A stretch of DNA of 64,000 nt from NCBI RefSeq assembly GCF_900105205.1, contig NZ_FNSQ01000005.1:1-64000 (forward strand), in the 5' to 3' direction. This document shows positions 1 through 9,726 of the stretch, piece after piece (position 1 is the stretch's first letter; each line of letters opens with the position of its first letter). Under the pieces are notes generated by a model. The model saw only the letters and a program-made list of their open reading frames with translations. It did not search any database and was not told where the DNA came from. The DNA is from Microbacterium hydrocarbonoxydans. GTDB lineage: Bacteria; Actinomycetota; Actinomycetes; Actinomycetales; Microbacteriaceae. A program made the position numbers and the translations under genes.

Positions 1-18
1 TGTGTGTCTGGAGTGTCT

Positions 19-679
19 ATGAAATCTTCTATGAAAGCGGTAACTTGTCACCGTGGCTCTCGCCGTGGTGTTGCTGATCGTTGCGCTGGTGTTCGTCCTT
101 GTCAATCAGAGTCGAGCTGCCGCACCCGAGACGGGGGCCGCTGATGGTCCACAGGTCGTCCGTGAGAACTCGCATGTCTCGATGACGGAGGAGATGGGGC
201 GTGACGGTGGTCGAGTTCCTCGATTTCGAGTGCGAGCCTGCGGTGCTTTTTATCCCCTCGTCGAGGATCTCCGTGGCAAGTTCGATGGCGAGATCACGTA
301 CGTGATCCGCTACTTCCCGTTGCCGGGTCATCTCAACTCGAAGAATGCCGCGATCGCTGCGAAGCGCAGCGCAGCAGGGACGGCTGGAAGAGATGTATCA
401 CCGCCTGTTCGAGACGCAGTCTCAATGGGGTGAGGCTCAAGAGTCTCGTGCGGACCTGTTCCGGGGATTTGCGGAGGAACTCGGATTGGATATGCCGCGT
501 TCGATGATGCGGTCGCTGATCCGGCGACTGCAGAACGGGTCCAGTTCGATCTAGACGAGGGTGAGCAGCTCGGTGTCAGCAGTACCCCCTCGTTCTTCAT
601 CGATGGGGAGCCTGTCGTGCTGGAGACGTGGAATGACCTGGAGGACACCATTGAAGCCGCGGTGAACGGTGCTGAATGA
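19..679 (+). pseudogene. DsbA-like thioredoxin-fold protein, frameshifted
   Basis: An N-terminal membrane anchor (about 53-120) is followed by a DsbA/thioredoxin-fold domain that would act on thiols outside the membrane. The coding signal is clear but jumps frame. Near 232 the C-E-A-C active-site region needs one extra G; further single-base gaps are needed near 190-210, 360-370 and 490. With these restored it reads as one protein ending in a cis-Pro-type motif (STPSFFIDG) and stopping at 677-679. The stop overlaps the ATG of the next gene, so it heads the metal-island operon. All lesions are one-base losses in short G or C runs, so sequencing error is as likely as true decay. The start (ATG 19 or GTG 53) is uncertain. 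Confidence 0.7.
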
Positions 680-1671
680 TGGCGCGTTCGCTATCGCACC
701 GTCGCGTCATCATCGTCGGCGCCGGGCACTCCGGGTTGGCGACAGCCGCCGCACTCAGGTCCTCCGGGCTTGAGCCGCAGAAGGACTTCGTGATCATCGA
801 TTCTGCACCTCCCGGTCGACGAAGCTGGGCCACACGGTGGCAGTCGATGAAGCTACGCAGCGCGGCCCGCCACAGTGTCGTCGCGGGTTTCCTTTCCCGG
901 CGATGGAGACCGTTATCCGAGTAAGGATGAGATGTCCGATTACCTGTCTTCGGTGGAGAACGCCCTCGGTGTGAAGACCGTGTGGGGCACTCGTGCTCTT
1001 GGAATCACCCGGTTGGGCGACGGATCCACACTGCATCTGTCGACCTCCGCCGGGAAGTGCAAACCCGAAATGTGGTCTGTGCAACGGGAGCTGCCGCGGT
1101 GCCGCGCGTGCCGGGCTGGCGCCTGGAATGGCAGTACCCGGTGTTGTGCTGCATTCCAGCCAGTACCTCTATCCGCCCAGATACCTCCCGGCCGCGTGTT
1201 GATCGTTGGCGGTGGATTCAGCGGAGTGAGATTGCAGAAGAGCTCGCTTCCTCCCACGACGTCACCCTCTCCACTCGAGCGGAATCCTCAGAGGTGTCGG
1301 AGCGGCCCATCTGGTCGAGGCTGCGACGTCGGGGTCCGATGTCTGAGTCACGCCCCCGCGTAGCTTCGACAGACGTCACTCATGCCGCCGCCGTGACGGA
1401 GGTACACGGAGACACCGTGATGTTCGCCGATGGGGCGTCCGTGAAGCCGCATTCCGTGATCCTTGCGACCGGGTACAGGCCGGCGGACGCATGGCTGCCC
1501 GATTCGGAGCCGCCCGGGCAGCCTTTGCACGTCAATGCACGCATCCCGGGACTGTTCACTGTTGGCATGCCGCGTTACTCCCGGGCAGATGCGGGCACCC
1601 TCGCTGGGGCGGGTCGTGATGCGGCGATCGTCGCCGGCACATCGTTGGACGGCCGTAAAGGAGCACCATGA
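676..1671 (+). pseudogene. FAD/NAD(P)-binding oxidoreductase, frameshifted
   Basis: This encodes a flavin monooxygenase / thioredoxin-reductase-like oxidoreductase. The N-terminus has a Rossmann FAD motif (VGAGHSGLATA). A second nucleotide-binding glycine motif lies near 1200, and the C-terminus has the ATGYRPADAW segment typical of these enzymes, followed by a stretch ending at 1669-1671. The reading frame changes at least three times (near 880, 1060 and 1190), so no single ORF covers it. ATG 676 overlaps the upstream stop, and its own stop overlaps the next ATG (1668), so the operon is translationally coupled. Substrate unknown; a redox role beside the DsbA-like protein is inferred. The frameshifts resemble those in the neighbouring genes. 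Confidence 0.65.
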
Positions 1672-2575
1672 CAGACACAGGGCACAGTCACGTATCGGTG
1701 ACGCCACTCCCGCAATCGCCTGGTCATCGCGTTCGCGATCACCTCTTCGGTCTTCATCGTCGAAAGTGATCGGCGCAATCATCACAGGCAGCCTCGCACT
1801 GCTTGTTGATGCGGCGCACATGCTCACCGATGTCGTCGGGTTGGCGATGGCCGTCACCGCTGCGCATCTGATGAATCGTCCCCCGACTCCCAAGTACACC
1901 TTCGGTCTTCGACGCACGGAGGTTCTCGGTGCGCTCGCTCAAGCAACTTTGCTGCTCGGGGTGGGCATCTTCGCGCTCGTGGAAGGCGTACGGCGGCTGT
2001 TCGAGCCCCCTGAGATCGCATCGGGGAGTCTGCTGTTCTTCGCATCGTCGGTCTCGTCGCCAACATCGCCTCCATGCTCGTATTGTTCAGCGGCCGCGGA
2101 CGCAATCTCAACATGCGCGCCGCGTTCCTCGAGGTCGTCAACGATGCCTCGGTTCCGTCGGCGTCATCGCCAGCGCCATCCTCATCGCCGTTTTCGGTTG
2201 GTATCAGGCGGACGCCGTCGCGGGCGTCTTGATCGCGCTGCTCATCATTCCCCGCACTCTTATCCTGTTGCGAGCATCCGGTCGGTGCTGTTGGAGTCCA
2301 CACCGCCGGCCTCGACCTCGAGGATGTCCGCCGCCACATCCTTGCCCTTCCGCACGTGGTCGCGGTGCACGACCTTCACGCGACCCAAGTCTCGACCGAC
2401 CTCCCACGCTCACCGCCATGTCGTGGTCGATGACACCGTCACGATGGAAGCTTCCGCCGCATTGCTGACATCACTTCAGCAATGCGTCAACGAGCACTTC
2501 GCCGTGAGCATCGAACACTCCACCTTCCAGATCGAACCCGAATCCCACCCCGGAGAGCACGACACCCATGCATAA
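1668..2575 (+). pseudogene. Cation diffusion facilitator (CzcD-type), frameshifted
   Basis: This is a CDF-family metal/proton antiporter that would export divalent cations such as Zn, Cd or Co from the cytoplasm. Visible family features are the SLALLVDAAHMLTD helix with its metal-binding H and D residues, a second NDALGSVG-like helix (about 2130-2170) where the second site lies, and a C-terminal cytoplasmic domain ending in a His-containing tail. A good ribosome site (AAAGGAG) precedes ATG 1668. The frame is broken by one extra A near 1765, one lost G near 2040 and one lost C near 2150. All are homopolymer-type changes, so the gene may be intact in the living cell. Confidence 0.75.
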
Positions 2576-3148
2576 ACGCCTCTCGGCACGTATCACAGCC
2601 TCGCCGCGCCGCCCTGATGGTGTCGGCATCCGTCGTGCTGGGACCACAGCCCGGCCGCCGCTCACGACGAGTTCGTCTCGGCGTACCCCGACGCGACTCG
2701 GCCGTCGACGGCTCTCCGACGAGATCTCTCTGATGTTCACCGGGCTGCTTCCGGATGGTGACGGCGCAACAGTCATCGACGTGGTCGATGAAACCGGAGC
2801 AAACGTCGCAGTCGACGCCCCCAGGCGACCGATGACGTTATCACGCAGCACCTCTCCCGGACGCCGCGACCGGTGTCTTCACTGTCCGATGGAAGACCGT
2901 CTCCGCCGATGGGCATCCGATCAGCGGAGAGTACGTGTACACCGTCAGACCGCGACGGACACGGGATCCGGCACAACCACCGCAAGCCCACCCCTGAAGC
3001 CTCACCACAGAGCAGCGAAGAAACGGAAACCGCATCGCCGGCACAAACGTACGGCGGCACACCATCCGGAGGCGGTGCCTTCGAAATGCTGCCCCTATTC
3101 TTCCTCTCCGGTTTGGCTATCATCCTGGGGGTCGGGGTTGTGGCGTGA
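2568..3148 (+). pseudogene. copC: CopC-domain copper resistance protein, frameshifted
   Basis: This is an exported copper-binding protein with a CopC domain and a C-terminal membrane anchor. The pieces in order are a Sec signal peptide (MHKRLSARI..., about 2568-2665), the mature N-terminus with the copper-ligand histidine (AHDEF), the conserved SADGHPISGEYVYTV segment (about 2905-2950), a Thr/Pro/Ser-rich linker, and a final transmembrane helix ending at 3146. Several one-base shifts split it over three frames. ATG 2568 overlaps the end of the CDF gene. A second, intact CopC lies at 9043. Confidence 0.7.
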
Positions 3149-3765
3149 TGATGGCCGGGCGCCGCCGTCACCAGCGGGATCGCGCCGAAGTTGCTGAGGA
3201 TGCCGCGGCCGCGGGGAAGACGCCGATGCGTGATCGAGTCCGCCGGTCGGCCGTGGTGCTCATCGTCGCCGCCATCGTTATCCTGATCGATCAAGGCACC
3301 AAGACTCTTGCTCTGAACACGTTGCGACAGGATGCGCGTATACCGCTGATCGGTGACTGGCTCGGTCTTCAACTGGCCTTCAACCCCGGGGCGATCTTCT
3401 CGCTCGGGGAAGGCTCCACATGGGTCATCACCGTCGTCGGGCTCGCTGTCACCGCGGCCCTCATCGGTGCCGCTACCCGAGCCCGCAACGTGTGGTCGGC
3501 GGTTGGTTTCGGTTTCATCGTGGGCGGTGCGATCGGGAACCTCATCGATCGCTTATTCTCGCCGCCCGCGTTCGGGATCGGGCACGTCACCGATTTCCTT
3601 GCCTACGGGAACCTGTTCATCGGCAACCTCGCCGATGTCGCTCTCGGCATCGGTGCCGTGTTCCTCATCGTCGCGGGTCTGCGCATAAGCCGTCGCCGGC
3701 CAGACCCCTCGTCCCGCCCCGATCCCGTCGACCCTGTACCCGCCGAAGAAACGGTTCACCCATGA
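3145..3765 (+). CDS. lspA: Lipoprotein signal peptidase (signal peptidase II)
   Basis: LspA is the inner-membrane aspartyl protease that cuts prolipoproteins before the lipidated Cys. Four membrane segments are visible, with the family motifs DQGTK (about 49-53), FNPGAIFSL (79-87), GGAIGNLIDR (127-136) and VTDF...NLADV, whose aspartates (about 150 and 164) form the catalytic pair. The 206-aa length includes a charged N-terminal extension; an alternative start is ATG 3226. It overlaps both neighbours (CopC stop, ATG 3762). It is probably an accessory copy tied to the lipoproteins of this island, and lnt follows nearby. Unlike its neighbours it has no frameshift. Confidence 0.93.
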   Translation: MMMAGRRRHQRDRAEVAEDAAAAGKTPMRDRVRRSAVVLIVAAIVILIDQGTKTLALNTLRQDARIPLIGDWLGLQLAFNPGAIFSLGEGSTWVITVVGLAVTAALIGAATRARNVWSAVGFGFIVGGAIGNLIDRLFSPPAFGIGHVTDFLAYGNLFIGNLADVALGIGAVFLIVAGLRISRRRPDPSSRPDPVDPVPAEETVHP

Positions 3766-4094
3766 GTCCCAAAGAACGTGTCCCCTCCACTTACCAGCGG
3801 AACGCCCTGGCCCCAGCCTCGTCGCCGCCGCGATCCTGTTCCTCGCCCGGCGCTCTTCCAGGCGAATTGGGCGCCCTCGTCCTCTTCATCGCCTCAATTT
3901 TCGGGCTGATCGTCGCGTGGTTTGCGCTGCAGGCACGCCACTGGTGGTGGATCCCGGTCTTCCTCGCGATCGCCGTGCTCTGGAACCCGGTAATGCCCTT
4001 CCCCTTCTCCGGTGTCGTGTGGACCACAGCACAGCCCATCGCGGCCGTGGCGTTCCTGGCAGCGGGGGCGACGATCAAGGTGATCCGGAAGTGA
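3762..4094 (+). CDS. Small hydrophobic membrane protein (DUF6804-like)
   Basis: This short membrane protein (110 aa as read) has about three hydrophobic segments and a distinctive W-rich stretch (ARHWWWIPVFL). It resembles small actinobacterial membrane proteins found beside lspA; the DUF assignment is tentative. ATG 3762 overlaps the lspA stop (ATGA). Residues about 15-35 read as non-hydrophobic Ser/Pro-rich sequence. Three single-C losses (near 3810, 3845 and 3880) explain this: restoring them gives a normal transmembrane helix and the frame closes again. The true protein is therefore probably about one residue longer, with a different N-terminal third. Function unknown. Confidence 0.6.
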   Translation: MSPKERVPSTYQRNALAPASSPPRSCSSPGALPGELGALVLFIASIFGLIVAWFALQARHWWWIPVFLAIAVLWNPVMPFPFSGVVWTTAQPIAAVAFLAAGATIKVIRK

Positions 4095-5065
4095 ACAGCG
4101 CGATCTTCTTGTCACGACCATGCGTGTGAGCGGCCAGATCCTCGAAAGTCCCCGTCTTTGCAGGCGTTCCTCGCACCGGCGGACATCCCGCTTCCGGTGT
4201 TACCGATAGTCGCGGGGATCCTCGCTGTGCTGTATCTGGTCGGAGCGATCCGGTTGTGGACGCGCGGGCGTCGGTGGCCCGTGTGGCGAACGGTCAGCTT
4301 CCTTCTCGGGTGTGTTCTCCTCGCGGCGGTCACTGGTCTAGGCGTTGAAACCTACGGCCAGGCGCTGGTGTCCGTTTTCATGTTCCAGCAGCTCACTCTG
4401 ATGATGATGGTGCCGCCGCTCCTCGTCCTGGGCTCTCCCGGCACCCTTCTTCTGCGAGCGACACCGCATCATGGAGCGGGACGGTTAGTCCTCACAGCGG
4501 CCCACGGTGCTCTTCGAAGCCGGCCGCGAAATGGATACTCAGTCCGTGGGCCACTGTCCCGCTCTACCTGTTCGCGTTCTACGGCATCTACCTTGCGGGT
4601 GCTGCCGATGCCATCCTCGCTCTCCCCGGGGTCACGTCGCACTCGAGGTCGGATTCCTCCTCGCCGGCGTGCTCTTCACCATCCCATCCTGTCCTCCGAT
4701 CCGCTGCCGGTCAGGTTGGGTCATGGTGCCCGTGCACTGGACGTCTTTGCCGAAGCCGCGCTCCACGCATTCTTCGGGGTGTTTCTCATGATGGCCAGTA
4801 CGATCCTGGTCGGCTCGTTCGTCGCGCCCACCGAAGCACTGGGCATCGATCCCTCGCCGATCAGCAGCTAGCCGGCGCTCTGGCATGGTCCTACGGTGAA
4901 GCCCCGACCGTACTGATGTTGATCTACGTGATGCATCGTTGGTTCCGAAGCGACACCGCTCGTGCTGCCGCGGCGGATCGGTATGCCGACGTGCACGGGA
5001 ACGCCGACCTCGACTCGTACAACGCTTACCTGAAAAACCTGGGCACTCATGACCGTGACCGCTGA
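4091..5065 (+). pseudogene. CtaG-like cytochrome c oxidase assembly protein, frameshifted
   Basis: This is a multi-pass membrane protein of the caa3-type CtaG family, which supports copper insertion into cytochrome oxidase. The N-terminal part (about 4158-4480) reads cleanly, with helices and a QQLTLMMMVPPLL segment. The middle (4480-4740) is split over frames. The C-terminal part returns with the family ending (MHRWFRSDTARA... DLDSYNAYLKNL) and stops at 5063-5065. The gene overlaps the start of lnt (5049). The beginning is uncertain: GTG 4091 overlaps the upstream stop but soon meets a stop in its frame. Lesions are again single-base. Confidence 0.65.
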
Positions 5066-6653
5066 CCCGTTGGTGGGACACGCCCTCTCCGTTCGACCAC
5101 GGCGCGGCAACGCCAGTGCGCACGATGCGCTCCTGGCAGCTGCGGTGCCATTTCCCGTAGCGATCGTCGCGTCCGCCATCGCAGGAGGCATGCTGGATCT
5201 CGCCTACCCCGCGTCCGGGTGGTGGCCCGCGACGTTCGTGAGCGCAACCATCGGGCTGTGGACGCTTCGCGGACGCTCTGTTCCCGGGGCGTTCCTGATC
5301 TCCCTCGTCTACGGGACGGCCTTCTACTTCACTCACTTGGTATGGGTGACCCGGTTTCTGGGGCCCATCCCATGGGTCGCGCTGGCTGGCTTGGAATCCC
5401 TGCTGTTCGGTGCCGGCGGTGCGCTGATCGCACTCGCCTATCGTGTCGCCACCACGCGGGCGGGATTCGGGTATCACGCGATCACTCCTGTGCTCGTCGC
5501 CGGGGTGTGGGTGCTGCGGGAAACGCTGATGGGGAATGCGCCGTACACCGGGTTCCCGTGGGCGCGAATCGGCTTCACTCTTGCCGAGAGCCCGCTCGCG
5601 GAAGCCGCTTCCTGGGTGGGGACAACCGGGCTGACCTTCCTGACAATCCTCGTCTGCGCAAGCGTCGTGGAAGCCCTCACCCTCCGCCGGTGGGAGCCGG
5701 GAGCAGCAGCGGCGGTCATCGTCGTTGCCGCGATGGCCGTCCCTCTGTTCCCGACTGAGCAAGCGGGAATGATGCGCGTCGGATGGGTGCAGGGCAACGG
5801 TCCCAGCGGCTACTTCGACACCAGGACAACAGGTGACATCCTGCGCGCACAGGAAGAAGCGACCGCTCCGCTCCTGGGGCGTGAAATGGACCTTCTCGTC
5901 TGGCCAGAAGGGGCCGTCGACGCCGATCCCCTGCGCGATGCCGCCGTCGCAGGCCGCCTTGATCGACTCGTGCAGGGTGCTGGCGCTCCGGCACTGGTGA
6001 ATGCGGCAACCACCCGCGGAGCTGACACGTTCAACACCTCGATGCTGTGGACCAGCGCCGGGCCGCAGCAGCTCCACGACAAGGCCAACCCCGTCCCTTT
6101 CGGCGAATACGTGCCGGACCGTTGGTTCTACGAAGCCATCGCCCCCGATCTCATCGGGTTGATACAACGCGAGTACACGCCCGGCTCCAACACGCCCCTC
6201 ATGAACGTTGGCGATGTGCCCATCGGTCTGGCGATCTGTTTCGACGTCATCTACGACGACGTCATCCACCAGAGCGCGTCCTCTGGCGCGCAGATGTTCG
6301 TGTTTCAAACCAACAATGCGGATTTCAGAGGCACGGACGAGAACCTCCAACAGCTGACCATCGCCCGCATACGCGCGCTCGAAACAGGGAGAACTGCGGT
6401 GAACGTCTCCACCACCGGGACCAGTCAAGTCATCGGCCGCGATGGAAAAGTGTTGGCTCAGGTTGCGGTGGACACGACCGCGGCGAAGATCACCGAGGTC
6501 CCCCTCCGCGCCGGCACGACTCTCGCTGTCGTGCTGATGCCGTGGCTCGGCTGGATGCTCAGTATCGGAACGGTACTAGCGCTGCTCGTCATGTCGATCC
6601 GACAGCGACGGACGCATGCTGACTCCCAGGAAGACGGATGGATGACGTTGTGA
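5049..6653 (+). CDS. lnt: Apolipoprotein N-acyltransferase
   Basis: Lnt transfers a third acyl chain to the N-terminal Cys of lipoproteins in the cytoplasmic membrane. The 534-aa protein has about six N-terminal membrane helices (30-235), an extracytoplasmic nitrilase-fold domain (about 243-480) and a last membrane helix near 500-520. The Glu-Lys-Cys triad is visible: E287 in WPEGAVD, K345 in DKANPVPFGE and C397 in GLAICFDV. ATG 5049 lies inside the end of the CtaG-like gene, and the 3' end overlaps GTG 6650 of the lipoprotein gene. With lspA upstream, the island carries two of the three lipoprotein-maturation enzymes. Confidence 0.93.
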   Translation: MTVTADPLVGHALSVRPRRGNASAHDALLAAAVPFPVAIVASAIAGGMLDLAYPASGWWPATFVSATIGLWTLRGRSVPGAFLISLVYGTAFYFTHLVWVTRFLGPIPWVALAGLESLLFGAGGALIALAYRVATTRAGFGYHAITPVLVAGVWVLRETLMGNAPYTGFPWARIGFTLAESPLAEAASWVGTTGLTFLTILVCASVVEALTLRRWEPGAAAAVIVVAAMAVPLFPTEQAGMMRVGWVQGNGPSGYFDTRTTGDILRAQEEATAPLLGREMDLLVWPEGAVDADPLRDAAVAGRLDRLVQGAGAPALVNAATTRGADTFNTSMLWTSAGPQQLHDKANPVPFGEYVPDRWFYEAIAPDLIGLIQREYTPGSNTPLMNVGDVPIGLAICFDVIYDDVIHQSASSGAQMFVFQTNNADFRGTDENLQQLTIARIRALETGRTAVNVSTTGTSQVIGRDGKVLAQVAVDTTAAKITEVPLRAGTTLAVVLMPWLGWMLSIGTVLALLVMSIRQRRTHADSQEDGWMTL

Positions 6654-7151
6654 AGCTCAAGATTCTGACCTCTGGCGCGGCGCTGTGCGCACTGCTTGTG
6701 CTCACCAGCTGCGCACCCACCGTCCACCTCGAGCCCGCAGCGAACGCGAATGACCCGCTGTGCGCAGAGGTCACCGTACGATTACCGGACTCGATTGGCG
6801 ACCAGGCTCGCGTCTGGACGGACGCTCAGGCCACCGCAGGATGGGGCACCCCCAGTAGCGTGCTCCTCACCTGCGGGTTGGAGCCCCGGCCCCACCACGC
6901 TGCAATGTGTCAGCTTGGGGGGCGTCGATTGGATCGTCGACGAGGAGGAGACCCCGAATCTGCGGCTCACAACCTACGGCCGAGATCCAGCTGCCCAGGT
7001 GTACGTGGACACGACCACCCTGTCGGCGGACGCGGTTCTCGAATCTCTTGCCGGGGCGATCCAGCAGCTCCCCAAGACCGGTGAATGCACGGCACCTGTG
7101 ACGGAAGACCCGGACGCTGCTGGCGCTCAGACAGGGGATACCACTCCATGA
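6650..7151 (+). pseudogene. DUF3515-type lipoprotein, single frameshift
   Basis: GTG 6650 overlaps the lnt stop (GTGA) and gives a short lipoprotein signal peptide with lipobox LTSC. The mature part matches what I recall of the actinobacterial DUF3515 family: CAEVTVRLPD, an alternating TDAQATAGWG segment, then GPTTLQCVSLGGVDWIVDE and a C-terminal helix. One extra C in the run at about 6882-6886 shifts the frame; with three Cs instead of four, the protein is continuous to TGA 7149-7151. An alternative start is ATG 6638. No enzymatic function is known. The gene is coupled to copD by an ATGA overlap. Confidence 0.65.
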
Positions 7152-9046
7152 ATCCCGTTGTTCTCCGGATCGTTGGACCGACGATTCTCGTTGCCGCCGC
7201 ACTCATCGCTGTGGTCATCGGGCTCGTGATTGGTGGAGGAGCTGCACCAAGACTCGCGAGTGACCCTGGAGCGCTCGTGCGATGGGGACTCCCGGCCGCG
7301 AAACTGTTCGTCAATCTGTCCGGTGCGGCGATGCTCGGGCCCCTGGTGCTGGCGGTGTTCGCTCTCCCCTCGGCAGGGAAGCCCTTCACCGTCGCGCTCG
7401 ATATTGCCTCCGCCGGCGCCGCGACCCTCACCCTCACAAGCGGGGTGGTGGCTTACCTCACCTTCCTGTCCTCATTCAATCCGCAAGTTAACCTGAGTGC
7501 CGAGTTCGGCACGCAGCTCGGTCGCTTCCTCCTCGACACGGAGCTGGGACGATCATGGCTCATCACCGCGATCCTCGCTTCGGTCGTGACAGTCCTCGCA
7601 TTCGCTGTTCGCAGCTATGGTGCGGTCATGATCACAACCGTGCTTGCGATCATCAGTCTGATTCCCATGGCCACCCAAGGTCATTCGGGTGAGCTCGCCA
7701 ATCACGATCCCGCTGTCATGTCCCTCGTCCTGCATGTCATTTCAGCAGCAGTATGGCTCGGGGGGCTCATCCTGCTCGTCGTCGCGCGACCGATCAGCTC
7801 GCCGCGCGAACTCGAGAACCTGCTCCGCCGGTACTCGACGGTGGCGCTCATCGCGTTCATCGGCGTCGCCGTCTCGGGATACGCGCGGACGCTCACAGCC
7901 CTCGGCCGGTGGGAGGATTTGGCCTCACCGTACGGCATCCTCCTTCTCACAAAGATCGGCGCGCTTTTGGTCATGGGCGTCCTGGGTGCCGCCTACCGCC
8001 GCCGACTCATCGCAAAGACCAGCGAGGGCCGTGGCGCCTTCTGGATGATCGTGTGCGTCGAACTCGGTTTCATGGGTGTCGCGAGCGGGGTCGCCGCCGC
8101 CCTCGCCCGCACCGCCGCCCCCGCCGATGCGATCACCCTGCCGCAGACCACCGCCGCGGAGATCCTCACCGACGCACCCGTCCCGGTCGCACTCACCCTG
8201 CAGAGATGGTTCACGGCGTGGAGTCCCGACCTCCTTTGGGTGCTCGTCGCGGGTTTCGGAATCGTCTTCTACCTCGTCGGCGTCCGACGCGCACGGCGCC
8301 GCGGGTATCCGTGGCCAGCCAGGCGCACGATCAGCTGGATTGCGGGGATGGGGGCGCTTCTGTGGACGACCAGTGGGCCGATCGCAGCCTATGACGATTC
8401 GCTCATCAGTATGCGATTCCTCGCCTTCGCTCTCCTCAGTCTCGCGATCCCCTTGCTCCTTGTCTTCGCGGCGCCGATCACCCTCGCAACCTTGGTCATC
8501 CACCCACGGGACGATGGAAGCCGAGGACCGCGCGAATGGCTTCTCTGGGCCGCCCACAGCCCCCTGGCCCGGTTTACTCGTCGCCCCGTCGTCGCCGCGT
8601 CCCTGTTCGCCACGTCGCTGTGGTTGTTCCACTACTCCGACCTGTTCCGATGGTCGCTCTACGACCAGCTCGGAGCGGAATGGATGATCAGCCAGCTCCT
8701 CGTCACCGGGTGCCTCTTCGTACGATCGCTTTCCCCGAACGCGTCCACGACTCCCGAGGGGCGGTGGCGTGTGGCCTCACTCACTGCGCTCACAGGCGTG
8801 GCCACTTTCTTCGGCATCGCCACTATCGCTCGCTCCGACCTCATCGTCGCGGAGTGGTTTGGCGCCATGGGGCGGACGTGGGGACCCACCCCCCTGCAGG
8901 ACCAGGCCCTCGCCGGAGCCGCCACCTTGATGATCGCGGGAATGCTCGCAATCCTCACCGGCTTCTCCGTCCTCCACACGAAACGCAACAACAGACCTAC
9001 CGACAGCACCCCCGTGCCCGCCGGACGAAAGGACCCACGCCCGTGA
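7148..9046 (+). CDS. CopD-CtaG fusion: copper uptake / cytochrome oxidase assembly membrane protein
   Basis: The 632-aa protein is almost entirely membrane-embedded. The N-terminal half (about 10-320) is CopD-like: roughly eight helices, with conserved TQGHSGELANHDPA and HVISAAVWLGG segments carrying histidines likely to bind copper. The C-terminal half (about 355-610) is CtaG-like: WSPDLLWVL, LWTTSGPIAAYDD and LFHYSDLFRWSLYD motifs. This domain order is the known actinobacterial bifunctional CopD/CtaG arrangement. ATG 7148 overlaps the upstream stop, and the stop overlaps GTG 9043 of copC, so it works with the periplasmic copper carrier encoded next. Confidence 0.9.
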   Translation: MNPVVLRIVGPTILVAAALIAVVIGLVIGGGAAPRLASDPGALVRWGLPAAKLFVNLSGAAMLGPLVLAVFALPSAGKPFTVALDIASAGAATLTLTSGVVAYLTFLSSFNPQVNLSAEFGTQLGRFLLDTELGRSWLITAILASVVTVLAFAVRSYGAVMITTVLAIISLIPMATQGHSGELANHDPAVMSLVLHVISAAVWLGGLILLVVARPISSPRELENLLRRYSTVALIAFIGVAVSGYARTLTALGRWEDLASPYGILLLTKIGALLVMGVLGAAYRRRLIAKTSEGRGAFWMIVCVELGFMGVASGVAAALARTAAPADAITLPQTTAAEILTDAPVPVALTLQRWFTAWSPDLLWVLVAGFGIVFYLVGVRRARRRGYPWPARRTISWIAGMGALLWTTSGPIAAYDDSLISMRFLAFALLSLAIPLLLVFAAPITLATLVIHPRDDGSRGPREWLLWAAHSPLARFTRRPVVAASLFATSLWLFHYSDLFRWSLYDQLGAEWMISQLLVTGCLFVRSLSPNASTTPEGRWRVASLTALTGVATFFGIATIARSDLIVAEWFGAMGRTWGPTPLQDQALAGAATLMIAGMLAILTGFSVLHTKRNNRPTDSTPVPAGRKDPRP

Positions 9047-9726
9047 CCTCCACCCACCGCACCCGCTGGCTCGCCAGCACACTTCTTGCCCTCATCGCAC
9101 TGGGAATCGTGGCCGCACCGGCCCCCGCAGCTCTCGCGCACGACAACCTCCTGGACACCGTGCCCGGGGCAGACGAAACCGTCACCCAACTCGACGACGT
9201 CGCTCTCACGTTCAGCGGGGAACTCATTGACTTCAGCCAGGCAAGCTTCGCCCAAGTGCAAGGACCCGACGGCCTCTTCTACGAATCCAGCTGCTCCACC
9301 ATCGACCGCAACATCCTCACCACCCCGGTCGCACTCGGAGAACCCGGCGTCTACACCGTGCTTTGGAACGCCGTCTCCAGCGACGGTCACCCCATATCCG
9401 AGAGCTTCACGTTCACGTACGCTCCCACCGGCATCGAGCCAGGGCTGGGATGGGACCAACCAGCATGCGGGAACGAACAATCACGGATGCAACCGGCAAA
9501 GGCGTCGCCCTCTGCTGTGCCAACTACCGAACCTCCCGCAGCGGACACCCCTGCCCCGGCGGCATCCGCAGGCGAGAACGAGGTGGCTTCGATCGCGATC
9601 CCGCTCATCATCGCCGTGGCTGTCATAGGTGCCGCGGTGATCGCCACCACCGTTGTCGTACGGCAAGTGAAAAAGAACAAACACAACAAGGTGAGCCCCG
9701 ACATCCACACGGACCCGAAAGCGTGA
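9043..9726 (+). CDS. copC: CopC-domain copper-binding protein with C-terminal membrane anchor
   Basis: The 227-aa exported protein has a Sec signal peptide (about 1-32) and then a mature N-terminus starting with the copper-ligand histidine (AHDNL). A beta-rich CopC domain follows, with the conserved SSDGHPISESFTFTY near residues 110-125. A Pro/Thr/Ala-rich linker, one transmembrane helix (about 185-205) and a short Lys-rich cytoplasmic tail complete it. It is expected to hold copper outside the membrane for the CopD-CtaG protein just upstream. GTG 9043 overlaps the copD stop, and the stop overlaps GTG 9723 of the next small ORF. Confidence 0.88.
   Translation: MTSTHRTRWLASTLLALIALGIVAAPAPAALAHDNLLDTVPGADETVTQLDDVALTFSGELIDFSQASFAQVQGPDGLFYESSCSTIDRNILTTPVALGEPGVYTVLWNAVSSDGHPISESFTFTYAPTGIEPGLGWDQPACGNEQSRMQPAKASPSAVPTTEPPAADTPAPAASAGENEVASIAIPLIIAVAVIGAAVIATTVVVRQVKKNKHNKVSPDIHTDPKA

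Noticed and set aside
4632..6428. Long minus-strand reading frame opposite lnt
   Set aside because: It mirrors the well-supported lnt gene and encodes a biased Arg/Gly/His-rich sequence with no motif.
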